From Anaeropeptidivorans aminofermentans (lineage in GTDB: Bacteria; Bacillota; Clostridia; Lachnospirales; UBA5962), in contig NZ_OW711693.1 in NCBI RefSeq assembly GCF_940670685.1, positions 496,001 to 560,000 of the forward strand: a stretch of DNA of 64,000 nt, given 5' to 3'. This document shows, piece by piece, positions 36,020 to 46,730 of the stretch. Under the pieces are notes generated by a model that worked only from the letters and a program-made list of their open reading frames with translations, had not been told where the DNA came from and made no database searches. Made by a program: the position numbers and the translations under genes. Each line of letters opens with the position of its first letter. Position 1 is the first letter of the stretch.

Positions 36020-37705
36020 CTATTTTTCTTTGCTTTTAAGGAAGTTTTCTATATCGCTGGTACTTGTAGCATCGGAAAGCTTACTGTCATACTTGCCGTT
36101 TTTGTAGTACAGCAATGCAGGGAATCTGCTGGTTGACGGTGCATTGTCCAAAAGCCAGTTATAATCCTCCCAGTCTGAATTATCATGAGTGTTGGAAGAG
36201 ATATTTAATCCGTAATAAAAACGGGTATATGAAAACCTGTCATCAGTTCTTAAGATATCGGCGATTCTTTCAACATCTTCCTGGCTGTCCTTATCGGAGC
36301 TATCATATAAAACGACGATAAAGCTTTCATTGTCTCTGTAATATTCATCAAGCTGTTCAATGCTTGCGTTGTTAAGGATTGAATTCTTTATATCATCATA
36401 TCTTGATGAGCTTGAAGTACTCTTATGGTTATTAAATTCATCTATAATGGATTTTACCTTTTCAAGGGTCTTAGGCTGCTTATAGGTTTCCATATCGTCT
36501 TTGTCTTTATACATAAGGAACATAACAGGAAGCTCATCTGTTGCGTCATATCTATAATTCTTCAGAAAATCTACATTTTTATAGAAGTTAGGATATTTAT
36601 CGATATCAAGGCCGTAAACTAAAGCCTTTTTCTCTTTTGCTGCAGCCTTGATTACCGGGATATATTGCTTTGAATCCTCGTCTGTACGGTCATAGAGAAC
36701 CACGATAAACTCATTTTTATTGTTGTATTCTTTTTGAATCGTTGTGTCGGATTTTGACTTGAAATAAGTTGTATCGTCAAAATCTGCATAGTCGTATTCA
36801 GTGGAAGCTACCGTTGCAAACTTTGCTATTTCCTTTTGAAGCTTATCCATATCTGTAGGAGCCTGCATCTGAGTAACGTCAGATTTGGATTTTACAAAAT
36901 AAACTGTCGGGTCTTTAAATTCTCTTTCTCTGAAGAAACCGTTCCAAAGCCAATTGTTATCGGAAGCCTTGTTATTGGAATCATTCATATCCACGCCGTA
37001 AATTCTGTATTTTTCATCTTGAGCAGCGTCCTGAATATTTGGAACCATCATTTTTGAGCTTTCTTCGGAACTATCGTAAAGAACAAAAATAAATGGGTAT
37101 TTATTGCTGTCCTGGTACATTTCCTTAATAGCGGAAGAGGATATGATTCTGAAATAAGAGGTATTTGAAAAATCACCGTAATTATCGGGGATTTCAACCT
37201 CAGGTTCAGGGGGTACAGGGTCAGCAACAGCATTTGCAGTTATATATGCCGTATTTGTAGCAGCGTCCCATGAAACGGTTGCGCCGAGGGTTTCAGCTAT
37301 GCTTCTTACAGGGATATAGGTCCAGTTATTAATAATAACAGGAGCTACGGGGAGGAACTCAGTTTTTTCACTGGTGTATTGTTTATAGCCAAGGGAATCT
37401 ATTGTAAATTCACCGTATGTAACTACAGAGCTGCCAATATTCATAAAGGAATAGCGGTTGCCTCTGAATGCCATAACCTTTCTTTCAGGCTCATACCATT
37501 CAACGGTGGCGCCCATGGCTTCTCCTATTTCACGATAAGGAAGAAGTATTCTGTCGCTGATGTTTTGTATTTGGTTTTGAGTTGTAAGAACTCTACCGTT
37601 TAAATTAATTTTATACTTTGTGTCGGCTAAAGCTTGAGACTGCATGGCGGGTATTGCCATAAGGGCAGCCAAAGCAAATGCCAATGGCCTAGCAAATTTC
37701 TTCAT
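36020..37705 (-). CDS. Secreted protein: copper-amine-oxidase-like N domain plus three Cys-free thioredoxin-like repeats
   Basis: A 561-residue exported protein with a signal peptide (residues 1-28, ending QALA). Residues 30-155 are a copper amine oxidase N-terminal (stalk) domain with VLTTQNQIQNISDRILLPYR and WTYIPVRSIAETLGATVSW. Then come three related blocks, each with a thioredoxin-like strand: FIFVLYDSSEESSK, FIVVLYDRTDEDSK and FIVVLYDSSDKDSQ, followed by YGVDM, YGLDI or YGLNI. The position where thioredoxins have CxxC holds D-S/R-S/T instead, and no cysteine is present, so disulfide chemistry is excluded. It may bind envelope partners. A complete function is unknown. AGGAGG precedes the ATG. 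Confidence 0.75.
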   Translation of the reverse strand: MKKFARPLAFALAALMAIPAMQSQALADTKYKINLNGRVLTTQNQIQNISDRILLPYREIGEAMGATVEWYEPERKVMAFRGNRYSFMNIGSSVVTYGEFTIDSLGYKQYTSEKTEFLPVAPVIINNWTYIPVRSIAETLGATVSWDAATNTAYITANAVADPVPPEPEVEIPDNYGDFSNTSYFRIISSSAIKEMYQDSNKYPFIFVLYDSSEESSKMMVPNIQDAAQDEKYRIYGVDMNDSNNKASDNNWLWNGFFREREFKDPTVYFVKSKSDVTQMQAPTDMDKLQKEIAKFATVASTEYDYADFDDTTYFKSKSDTTIQKEYNNKNEFIVVLYDRTDEDSKQYIPVIKAAAKEKKALVYGLDIDKYPNFYKNVDFLKNYRYDATDELPVMFLMYKDKDDMETYKQPKTLEKVKSIIDEFNNHKSTSSSSRYDDIKNSILNNASIEQLDEYYRDNESFIVVLYDSSDKDSQEDVERIADILRTDDRFSYTRFYYGLNISSNTHDNSDWEDYNWLLDNAPSTSRFPALLYYKNGKYDSKLSDATSTSDIENFLKSKEK

Positions 37706-37879
37706 TAATTAAAACCTCCTTATAATTTTTATTAGGACAAGTTTATTCTAAGGTAATTATGCAGATAATCTTATTTGCATAATTCTTAGGATAAGAAGTC
37801 CGGGCTATTTAACAATGCGAAAACCAGTTGCTCTTTCAGTATATCCCCCTAAGCAATTCAAATTAAGTATGTCTTATAA

Positions 37880-37931
37880 TCAATTTACATTTATTCCGAC
37901 TACGAAGTACAGTAAAAGTAAATTGATAAGG
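37880..37931. repeat. Short palindromic repeat
   Basis: ATCAATTTACATTTATT and AGTAAAAGTAAATTGAT form inverted arms, as at 31084. The surrounding stretch 37706-38280 has no gene. Confidence 0.45.
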
Positions 37932-38284
37932 GGCTTTTTAAAAGCTCCTGTTATAATTAAAACCTAATATTGAACTGCTGAGTAAAAAGCCATAGATATA
38001 TTATATACTAAACTTATAAAATTTTCTTCAGTTTGTTCAAAAGTAATATATTTTTAATATAACTGAAACATTGGAAGACAAATAGCAAACTTAATGGAAG
38101 ATTTCGGAAAATTCATATTTTTGCAAAACGGAGTAATAATAAAAACATGGCATTAGGTAAAATAATAGATTGATTTTAAAAAAGTATTCTATATATATTA
38201 TCAAAATTATTTTTGCCACGAAATTATAAGATTAAAATAGCATTATTTTTAACAATAAGAAGCCTTTATATCAATAGAGTTTTG

Positions 38285-38390
38285 TAAGATGCTCCAAAGG
38301 TTAAAAATCTGGAGGGATGCGACGGCTGCAAGCCTTAGCAACACTTGTTTGCAGGTGCAAAACATGGTAGAATATAATGGAAAAAGAGCT
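38285..38390 (+). ncRNA. Structured leader upstream of pgk, faintly S-box-like
   Basis: The stretch is GC-richer than its surroundings and can form CTCCA/TGGAG, AAGG/CCTT, GGC/GCC and CACTT/AGGTG pairings. CTGGAGGGA, then GCCTTAGCAAC, then GGTGCAAAAC resemble the order of conserved SAM-I riboswitch segments (GGAGGGA, GCAACC, GGTGC, AA). Closing stem P1 and the typical terminator are not obvious and pgk is not a methionine gene, so the class is unsettled. It ends about 45 bases before the pgk start. Confidence 0.3.
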
Positions 38391-38434
38391 TATTTGTTAA
38401 TTCATTAACAAAGCTTTAAGAAGGGAGCTAAAAT

Positions 38435-39625
38435 ATGCTTAAGAAAAGGTCTGTAGAGGATTTGGCGCCAAAAGGCAAGAGAGTGCTTGTAAGGTGCGAT
38501 TTTAATGTTCCTTTAAAGGATGGAGTAATTACCGATGACACTAGGATTGTGGCTGCCGTTCCCACTATAAAGAAATTGATTTCAGAAGGCGCGAGGGTTA
38601 TACTTTGTTCTCATCTCGGAAAGCCCAAGGGCTTTGACCCAAGCCTTTCATTAGGTCCTGTTGCAGCAAGGCTTTCAGAGCTTTTAAATAAGGAAGTTAC
38701 TTTTGCCTGCGATGAAGCGGTTGTAGGCGAAAATGCAAGAAGTGCTGTTGAAAAAATGCAAGACGGAGATATTGTGCTTCTTGAAAATACCCGTTTTAGA
38801 AAAGAAGAGACAAAAAACGAAGAAGCATTTTCAAAAGACCTTGCTTCCCTATGTGATTTATTCGTTAACGACGCTTTTGGTTCTTCTCACAGGGCTCATT
38901 GCTCCACCGTGGGCGTTACTGAATTTGTAAAGGAATCCGCCGTAGGCTATTTAATGGAAAAAGAAATAGAATATCTCGGCAATGCCGTAAATAACCCCAA
39001 CCGTCCTTTTGCCGCCATCTTAGGAGGGGCAAAGGTATCAGATAAAATTGCTGTTATTAATAACCTTCTTGATAAAGTGGATATTTTAATTATAGGCGGC
39101 GGCATGGCCTATACCTTCTTTAAAGCAAAAGGTTATGAAGTAGGAAATTCTCTCCTTGAAGAAGATAAAATTCCCTATGCGAAGGAAATGCTTGAAAAGG
39201 CTGAAAGAAACAATATAAAGCTTCTTCTTCCAGTAGACACGGTAGTTGTGAAGGAGTTTAAAAACGATACGGAATATAAAACGGTTCTTTCTTCTGAAAT
39301 AGAAAACGGCTGGATGGGCGTTGATATCGGCGAGGAATCAAGAAAGATTTTTGCCGAGGCCCTTAAGGAAGCAAAGACTGTTATTTGGAACGGACCTATG
39401 GGCGTATTTGAATTTGAAAACTTCGCCAAGGGAACCATTGCCGTAGCCGAAGCTCTTGCCAATATTGAAGCCACCACCATCATAGGCGGGGGAGATTCTG
39501 CCGCTGCCGTTACCCTTTTAGGATATAAAGATAAAATGAGCCATATCTCAACCGGCGGAGGCGCAAGCCTTGAGTTCCTTGAAGGAAAGGAACTTCCGGG
39601 GGTTATGGCGGTACAGGATAAATAA
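38435..39625 (+). CDS. pgk: Phosphoglycerate kinase
   Basis: A 396-residue glycolytic enzyme passing phosphate from 1,3-bisphosphoglycerate to ADP. It shows [52 protein letters not shown] and the nucleotide motif [11 protein letters not shown] with [13 protein letters not shown] near the end. AAGGGAG precedes the ATG. It heads the lower-glycolysis genes; gapA, usually just upstream, is not present here. Confidence 0.98.
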   Translation: MLKKRSVEDLAPKGKRVLVRCDFNVPLKDGVITDDTRIVAAVPTIKKLISEGARVILCSHLGKPKGFDPSLSLGPVAARLSELLNKEVTFACDEAVVGENARSAVEKMQDGDIVLLENTRFRKEETKNEEAFSKDLASLCDLFVNDAFGSSHRAHCSTVGVTEFVKESAVGYLMEKEIEYLGNAVNNPNRPFAAILGGAKVSDKIAVINNLLDKVDILIIGGGMAYTFFKAKGYEVGNSLLEEDKIPYAKEMLEKAERNNIKLLLPVDTVVVKEFKNDTEYKTVLSSEIENGWMGVDIGEESRKIFAEALKEAKTVIWNGPMGVFEFENFAKGTIAVAEALANIEATTIIGGGDSAAAVTLLGYKDKMSHISTGGGASLEFLEGKELPGVMAVQDK

Positions 39626-39664
39626 GTTTAAAGACTTCTGTTAATTTGCTTTATAAAATTATAC

Positions 39665-39800
39665 TATAGTAATTTTTTAAAAAAGAAGCAATAAGAGCTT
39701 ACGCTAAAGACTTAAAATACAGATTTCCTTCGAAAACCATATAATTTTGAGTCTGGGTAAATGTATGGTTTTGTTATTGTTTGACTTTAAATTTACTATT
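39665..39800. repeat. Family A MITE-like element, copy 3 (diverged)
   Basis: Left end TATAGTAATTTTT, right end TTGACTTTAAATTTACTATT; interior GATTTCCTTCGAAAACC. It lies between pgk and tpiA and so splits the glycolytic gene run. Confidence 0.6.
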
Positions 39801-39857
39801 AAAGCTAATTGACTTTTAAAAGGCTTATGAGCCCAATTCTACAAAGAGGTGTGTATT

Positions 39858-40601
39858 TTGAGAAAAAGACTTGTTGCAGGAAATTGGAAGATGAATTTAA
39901 CCCCTTCCGAAGCAAAGAAATTTGTATCCGAGCTTAAAGGCGCTTTAATTAATAAGGATGCGGAAGTATTAGTATGCGTACCGGACATTGATATCACAGC
40001 AGTTTCAGAAGCCGTTTCAGGAAGCGATATTAAAGTAGGCGCTCAAAATATGTATTTTGAGGAAAAGGGTGCCTTCACGGGAGAAACCTCTCCGCTGATG
40101 CTGAAAGATGCTGGGGTTTGCTATGTCGTTATCGGCCATTCTGAGAGAAGAGCCTATTTCCACGAAACCGATGAAATCGTAAACAAAAAGGTATTAAAGG
40201 CAGTTGAGCAGGGAATAGTTCCTATAGTATGCGTAGGAGAAACTTTAGACCAAAGAGAACAGGGCATAACCGTTGACCTTGTAAGGCTTCAGACGAAAAT
40301 TGCCCTGAAAGGCCTTACAGAAAAGCAGGTTGCTGAAATCGTTGTGGCCTATGAGCCTGTATGGGCAATTGGTACAGGAAAAACGGCTACCAGTGAACAG
40401 GCGGAGGAAGTGTGTGCCGCCATAAGAAATGTTATCGGAGAAGTTTATGGAAAAGAGACTGCCGAGAAGACAAGAATTCTTTACGGAGGAAGCGTGAACG
40501 GAAAGAATGCGGCAGAGCTTTTCGCCATGGAAAACATTGACGGGGGTCTTGTAGGAGGCGCAAGCCTTAAGCTTGAATTTGCCGACATTGTGAATTGTTA
40601 G
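39858..40601 (+). CDS. tpiA: Triosephosphate isomerase
   Basis: A 247-residue TIM-barrel enzyme interconverting dihydroxyacetone phosphate and glyceraldehyde 3-phosphate. [18 protein letters not shown] gives Asn and Lys, [12 protein letters not shown] the catalytic His, and [16 protein letters not shown] the catalytic Glu and flexible loop. The start is TTG 39858, six bases after GAGGTG; the GTG three codons upstream lies within that site. gpmI follows after 9 bp. Confidence 0.97.
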   Translation: MRKRLVAGNWKMNLTPSEAKKFVSELKGALINKDAEVLVCVPDIDITAVSEAVSGSDIKVGAQNMYFEEKGAFTGETSPLMLKDAGVCYVVIGHSERRAYFHETDEIVNKKVLKAVEQGIVPIVCVGETLDQREQGITVDLVRLQTKIALKGLTEKQVAEIVVAYEPVWAIGTGKTATSEQAEEVCAAIRNVIGEVYGKETAEKTRILYGGSVNGKNAAELFAMENIDGGLVGGASLKLEFADIVNC

Positions 40602-40610
40602 GAGATTTTT

Positions 40611-42149
40611 ATGGAAAAAAAGACAACTGTTTTAATGATTTTAGACGGCTTTGGCCTTACGGATAAAACTGAGGGCAATGCCATAAAAATGGCTAAAACC
40701 CCCAATATAGACAAGATTTTTGAAAATTACCCTTGGGCAGAAGGACAAGCTTCCGGTTTAAACGTAGGCCTTCCCGACGGTCAAATGGGGAATTCGGAAG
40801 TAGGCCATACCAATATCGGCGCCGGAAGAATCGTCTATCAGGAACTTACAAGAATAACAAAAAGCATAGAAGACGGAGATTTCTTTGAAAACCCCGAATT
40901 CCTTCAGGCTGTTGAAAATTGTAAGGCAAATGATTCAGCACTACATTTTCTTGGTTTATTGTCTGACGGCGGCGTTCATAGCCATATAGAGCACCTTTAC
41001 GGCCTTTTAGAGTTTGCAAAGAGAAATGGCCTTCATAAAGTTTACGTTCATTGCTTTATGGACGGAAGGGATACGCCCCCAAGATCAGGCCTTCAATATA
41101 TCAAACAGCTTGAAGAAAAGATGAAGGAATTAGGCGTAGGAGAAATCGCCACCGTATCCGGCAGATATTACGCCATGGATAGGGACAACAGATGGGAAAG
41201 AATTGAAAAGGCCTATGATGCAATGGTTTACGGAAAGGGCAGCAGCTTTTCTTCCGCTTCAGAGTGCATGGAGGCTTCTTATAAAGAAGATGTTACAGAC
41301 GAGTTTATCATTCCTTCTGTTATAACAAAAGCTAGCGAGCCTATAGCTAAAATACAGGAAAATGACGCTATCATATTCTATAATTTCCGCCCGGACAGGG
41401 CAAGGGAGATTACAAGAGCCCTTGTTGATCCTGAATTTAAAGGCTTTGAATGCCCTAAAATGAAGCTTAAATACATCTGCTTTACAGAATACGATGTAAC
41501 CATACCAAACAAATTAGTTGCATTCCATGCAGGCGGGCTTAACAATACCATGGGAGAATATATTGCTTCCCTTGGCCTTACCCAGCTTCGTCTTGCGGAA
41601 ACAGAAAAATACGCCCATGTGACATTTTTCTTTAACGGCGGTGTAGAAGCGCCTTATAAAGGAGAAGACAGAATACTCATTCCTTCCCCTAAGGTAGCAA
41701 CCTATGACCTTAAGCCTGAAATGAGCGCCGAAGGGGTTACGGAAGCTTTAGTAAATGCCATTGAGTCTAAAAAATATGATTTAATTGTTATAAACTATGC
41801 CAACCCCGATATGGTAGGCCATACGGGAGATATTCCGGCCGCAGTAGCTGCAGTTGAATACGTAGACGGCTGTGTAGGCAGAGCATTAGACGCTTTAATA
41901 AAGGCCGGAGGCCAGATGTTCTTATGCGCCGACCATGGAAACAGCGACAAAATGGTGGATTATGATACGAAAGAGCCTTTTACGGCCCATACCACGAACC
42001 CCGTGCCTTTTGTAATCATAAACTGCCCTTCCTGCAAGGCCGTTAAGGAAGGCGGAAAGCTCTGTGATATTTCACCGACCCTCCTTGATATGATGGGTAT
42101 AGAAAAGCCTGCGGAAATGACAGGCCATTCTCTTTTGGAAAGGCATTAA
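40611..42149 (+). CDS. gpmI: 2,3-bisphosphoglycerate-independent phosphoglycerate mutase
   Basis: A 512-residue manganese enzyme of the alkaline phosphatase superfamily converting 3- to 2-phosphoglycerate. It has MILDGFGLTDKTEGNAI, the catalytic Ser in GQMGNSEVGHTNIGAGRI near residue 62, HCFMDGRDTPPRSG, FYNFRPDRAREITRA and LCADHGNSDKM. TAGGAG lies seven bases upstream. Confidence 0.98.
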   Translation: MEKKTTVLMILDGFGLTDKTEGNAIKMAKTPNIDKIFENYPWAEGQASGLNVGLPDGQMGNSEVGHTNIGAGRIVYQELTRITKSIEDGDFFENPEFLQAVENCKANDSALHFLGLLSDGGVHSHIEHLYGLLEFAKRNGLHKVYVHCFMDGRDTPPRSGLQYIKQLEEKMKELGVGEIATVSGRYYAMDRDNRWERIEKAYDAMVYGKGSSFSSASECMEASYKEDVTDEFIIPSVITKASEPIAKIQENDAIIFYNFRPDRAREITRALVDPEFKGFECPKMKLKYICFTEYDVTIPNKLVAFHAGGLNNTMGEYIASLGLTQLRLAETEKYAHVTFFFNGGVEAPYKGEDRILIPSPKVATYDLKPEMSAEGVTEALVNAIESKKYDLIVINYANPDMVGHTGDIPAAVAAVEYVDGCVGRALDALIKAGGQMFLCADHGNSDKMVDYDTKEPFTAHTTNPVPFVIINCPSCKAVKEGGKLCDISPTLLDMMGIEKPAEMTGHSLLERH

Positions 42150-42222
42150 AATATTAGCTTGATAGAAGCCTTATCAAAGGCTTGCAGATTATATACATTC
42201 TAAGTGATGAAGGGAGCAATAA

Positions 42223-43554
<1,332 letters not shown>

Positions 43555-43566
43555 AGATTATCAAAA

Positions 43567-43597
43567 GGGTAAAGGCTGCAGGCCTTTACCCTTTTTA
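43567..43597 (+). terminator. Terminator after eno
   Basis: GGGTAAAGGC and GCCTTTACCC form a 10-bp stem with a TGCAG loop, then TTTTT, 12 bases after the stop. It also serves the convergent racemase end. Confidence 0.9.
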
Positions 43598-43599
43598 AT

Positions 43600-44283
43600 T
43601 TAACCTAATACTGTTTCTATGGCCTTTCTTGCCAGCACTTCCGTAGGGTTAATGGTGGGGGCTTCAATATGAAATTCCTTAAAGCCTATGGGAAGCTCTG
43701 TGCAGCCTAAAATAAAGGCTTCTGCTCCTAAGACCGAAAGGGCCGAAAGCGCTTTTTCTACAGGCTCTATAGGGTAATGCCAATTGCCGGACTTTACACC
43801 GTCATAAATAAAGCCCATAATGCTTTTTTGTCCTTCTTCATCAGGGGTGATGATTTCAACGCCGGAATTTCCAAAGGCATTAGAATATACGCCTGATTTG
43901 ATGGTGCCGTCGGTAGCCAAAAGCGCCACCTTTTTATATCCTTTTTGGCGGGCGTATTCTGCTGTAAGTTTGGGCATATGAAGCAAAGGAATATGGATGT
44001 TTTCTGCAATGTCATCGTAGAAATAATGGGCAGTATTGCAGGACATCAGAAGATAATCGGCTCCTGCCTCCTGAAGACGCTTTGCTGAATGAATCATTTC
44101 AGGACGGGGGTCCTTACCGCAGCTAAGGATAGCAGCGGTGCGGTCGGGGATATTAGTATTGCTGTCAATTAAAACAGGGATGTGCTCCTGATCGGATTTA
44201 GCCGGTGTAAGCTCGATAATCATTTTAAACAAATCGGCTGTTGCCAGAGGGCCCATACCGCCTATAATGCCAAGGGTCTTCAT
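43600..44283 (-). CDS. Aspartate/glutamate racemase family protein
   Basis: A 227-residue cofactor-free racemase type protein. LGIIGGMGPLATADLFKMI opens the fold; the two catalytic cysteines are in LLMSCNTAHYFYDD near residue 75 and ILGCTELPIGFKE near residue 185. It probably interconverts D- and L-forms of an acidic amino acid; the exact substrate is not decided by sequence. ATG 44283 is 10 bases after GGAGG; a longer reading starts 14 codons earlier without a site. Confidence 0.88.
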   Translation of the reverse strand: MKTLGIIGGMGPLATADLFKMIIELTPAKSDQEHIPVLIDSNTNIPDRTAAILSCGKDPRPEMIHSAKRLQEAGADYLLMSCNTAHYFYDDIAENIHIPLLHMPKLTAEYARQKGYKKVALLATDGTIKSGVYSNAFGNSGVEIITPDEEGQKSIMGFIYDGVKSGNWHYPIEPVEKALSALSVLGAEAFILGCTELPIGFKEFHIEAPTINPTEVLARKAIETVLG

Positions 44284-44597
44284 AAATATTGCGCCTCCAT
44301 ATGAATTCGGCAGATGATTAAGCAAAACAGGGCATGCAATTTAACCAGATAAAAATAAAAGGTTGATTTGATTTATGAGTGCATCGATTTATTCACTAAT
44401 GAATCGCCCTTATATTATTTGCTTTTGGTATGTTCTGAATTTAGGAAACATACTTGAATTAGCCGTATATATTTTAAATTTATAGTAGAATAAATATTTT
44501 TCATTGTCAATAACTGCATTTATAAAATAGTGACGGAAAATTAGAGGCATTTAATCTAAAACTTAATTTATTTGCAGAATAAACGCCGGCTTATTAA

Positions 44598-45428
44598 TTA
44601 TTCTTTATTTTCTATTCTGCAAAGAACTGCTCCTATGGCTGTGGCAAAAACGCTGTTTTCCGGAATAATAAATGTTTTATGATGGAGAGCCCCCAGTTCT
44701 TCAAATACTTTCTCTGCCTGATGCAGAGTGGTCAGGGTCCCCGTAAGAACGATGCTTTGAGGCTCCGTATGGATGCAGGCAAAAACAGCCATCATGCCTA
44801 CAGTTTGAAGCACCATATTAATAAGGGCATAAGCCATATCTTCTCTGGAAGCTGTATGCTCTATCTTGCCGAAGTTGGCTGCCGTGGTATAAGGCGGCAA
44901 GGAAGGAATGGTAATTTTACTGATATCGCCTACGGAAAGATCTACATTTCTCAAATTTCCCTTAAGGGCCATAGAAGAAACCAAAGGAATATTATCTTCT
45001 TTTAGAAGTTTCCATGAAAGGCCGACTAAGGTTCCGCCGCCGACGCCTGTTCCCCCTATGTGGCGAAAGGTACTCTGATCTGCCTGTACATAGGCGGTGC
45101 CTGTTCCCATACTTACGATAAGGGCTCTGGAAAGGCCGGAAAGAAAAAGACCGCCTTTACCAATAGCCTCAAATTCGTTTACTTTAAACGTGGGAATATT
45201 ATAAATATTTTCATCCATAAGGCTTGCCCCAACACCCGTAAGGGCTATCTCAGAAATATCCGTTAATGAAAGATTGTTTATTTTAAGGAAATGGCCCAAT
45301 GCACCGTAAAGAGAAGTAAGCTGATCGCCTGCCTTTACCTGAAGGGTGCCTTTACTATTTTTATTGCGGTCAAAGGCTACAATTTTTGTAGTAGAACCGC
45401 CTACATCAATTCCAAGAATTAATTCCAA
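44598..45428 (-). CDS. coaW: Type II pantothenate kinase
   Basis: A 276-residue ASKHA-fold kinase starting the CoA pathway by phosphorylating pantothenate. It shows LGIDVGGSTTKIVAF (phosphate 1), GVGASLMDENIYNIPTFKV with the conserved Glu following in NEFEAIGKGG, VSMGTGTAYVQ and HIGGTGVGGGTLVGLSWKLL. Type II enzymes are known from staphylococci and some Clostridia and resist CoA feedback. It starts at TTG 45428, seven bases after GGAGG. The 314-bp gap to the racemase has no gene. Confidence 0.9.
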   Translation of the reverse strand: MELILGIDVGGSTTKIVAFDRNKNSKGTLQVKAGDQLTSLYGALGHFLKINNLSLTDISEIALTGVGASLMDENIYNIPTFKVNEFEAIGKGGLFLSGLSRALIVSMGTGTAYVQADQSTFRHIGGTGVGGGTLVGLSWKLLKEDNIPLVSSMALKGNLRNVDLSVGDISKITIPSLPPYTTAANFGKIEHTASREDMAYALINMVLQTVGMMAVFACIHTEPQSIVLTGTLTTLHQAEKVFEELGALHHKTFIIPENSVFATAIGAVLCRIENKE

Positions 45429-45688
45429 TTTAATTCCTCCATAGCAAATTTATATAGCAGAATAAGTGAGTATCATCTTGCCGGTTAAAAAATTATTTTC
45501 ATCTTTTATAGTTACAAGGATGAAAAGACGTTTGTTAACTATCAGAAGATGCTCCTTAAAAAACTATTCATAAGCTGATTATTGTATAATTTTTCAAGTT
45601 TGTTTGGTATATTTTACATGAATCCAAGTATTAGCATTAAAAAGGCAATAAATATAGTTTTCAGTATAACAACAGATAGAAATAATGT

Positions 45689-45716
45689 AAAGGCCCGGCT
45701 TATGCCGGGCCTTTTT
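45689..45716. terminator. Terminator at the end of the Gfo/Idh gene
   Basis: AAAGGCCCGGC and GCCGGGCCTTT form an 11-bp stem with a TTAT loop. The T run is better on the plus strand, but its position just after the minus-strand oxidoreductase stop fits that gene. Confidence 0.75.
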
Positions 45717-45720
45717 AAAA

Positions 45721-46719
45721 TTAAATCTCCTTTACTTTATCAGCCGGAAAGATAATTCCTGCTTCTTCTCTTGCTTTTTGGCATACCTTCATTACGTTTA
45801 TGCTATGGTCGAGCATTTTATGGCAGAAGCTGAAATCTCTTTCTTTAATGCATTTATCAAAGGCTTTAAATTCAGGAATCATGATTTCGGGATATAAATT
45901 ATGGTTTTTCGTATCCGTATATTCATTGTATATGTTCAGGGTATAGCTTTTGCACATGCTGGTAGGGGAATTCACGGTAATGGCCCCTTCTGTTCCAAGG
46001 ATTTTACCGGAGGATTGGGAAGCGCAGTCCTTTGAAGCCACCAAAGAAGCCTTGAAATCCTTATAGGAGAGGATTAATATGCCCGAGGTATCGATTCCCC
46101 TTTCCATATTGGGGTAATATTTTATTTCTTCCGGAAGGCCGAAAAGACCTACGGTAAAATGGATATTATAAATATTAAGGTCCATCAGAGCGCCGCCGGA
46201 ATAAAGCGGATCGAAGGCTATGGGCGTTTCTCCCTGTTTAAAATTATTGTAACGGCTGGAGTATTGGGAAAAGTCCAACTGCAATATCTTAACCCGGCCT
46301 ATTCTATTTAAATCCTCTTTAATTGAAAAATAATTCTCAAGATACATAGGGATGATTGCTTCAAAGAGAAAAAGGGATTTCTTTTTTGCTATGTCTATTA
46401 AGTGGAGAAGCTCTTTCATATTTGATGTAAAGGGCTTTTCACAAATTACATTTTTTTCGGCGTTAAGGGCTAAAAGGCTGTTTTCATAATGCAAAGAGTT
46501 GGGAAGGGCCACGTAGATTTCCGTTATCTCGTCGTCCTTTAGCATTTCGTCGTAATCATAATAGATTTTTTTAATATGATACTGCAAGGACAGCTTTTCA
46601 AGGGTGTCTTTGCTTTTTTTCCTTCCGCATATGGCGCATAATTCTATTTCGTTTGTTTTTGAAATCTGGGAAAGAAAAGTGTGAACGATGGCCCCAGAGC
46701 CTAAAATACCAAGCTTCAT
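45721..46719 (-). CDS. Gfo/Idh/MocA family oxidoreductase
   Basis: A 332-residue NAD(P)-dependent oxidoreductase with a Rossmann start LGILGSGAIVHTFLSQI and the family motif NVICEKPFTSN with the catalytic Lys near residue 95. The C-terminal domain includes SGGALMDLNIYNIHFTVGLF. Members act on sugars, inositols or trans-dihydrodiols; the substrate here is unknown. It begins 11 bp after the stalk-domain gene ends, so both share a transcript. Confidence 0.9.
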   Translation of the reverse strand: MKLGILGSGAIVHTFLSQISKTNEIELCAICGRKKSKDTLEKLSLQYHIKKIYYDYDEMLKDDEITEIYVALPNSLHYENSLLALNAEKNVICEKPFTSNMKELLHLIDIAKKKSLFLFEAIIPMYLENYFSIKEDLNRIGRVKILQLDFSQYSSRYNNFKQGETPIAFDPLYSGGALMDLNIYNIHFTVGLFGLPEEIKYYPNMERGIDTSGILILSYKDFKASLVASKDCASQSSGKILGTEGAITVNSPTSMCKSYTLNIYNEYTDTKNHNLYPEIMIPEFKAFDKCIKERDFSFCHKMLDHSINVMKVCQKAREEAGIIFPADKVKEI

Positions 46720-46730
46720 GATCTGCTCCC

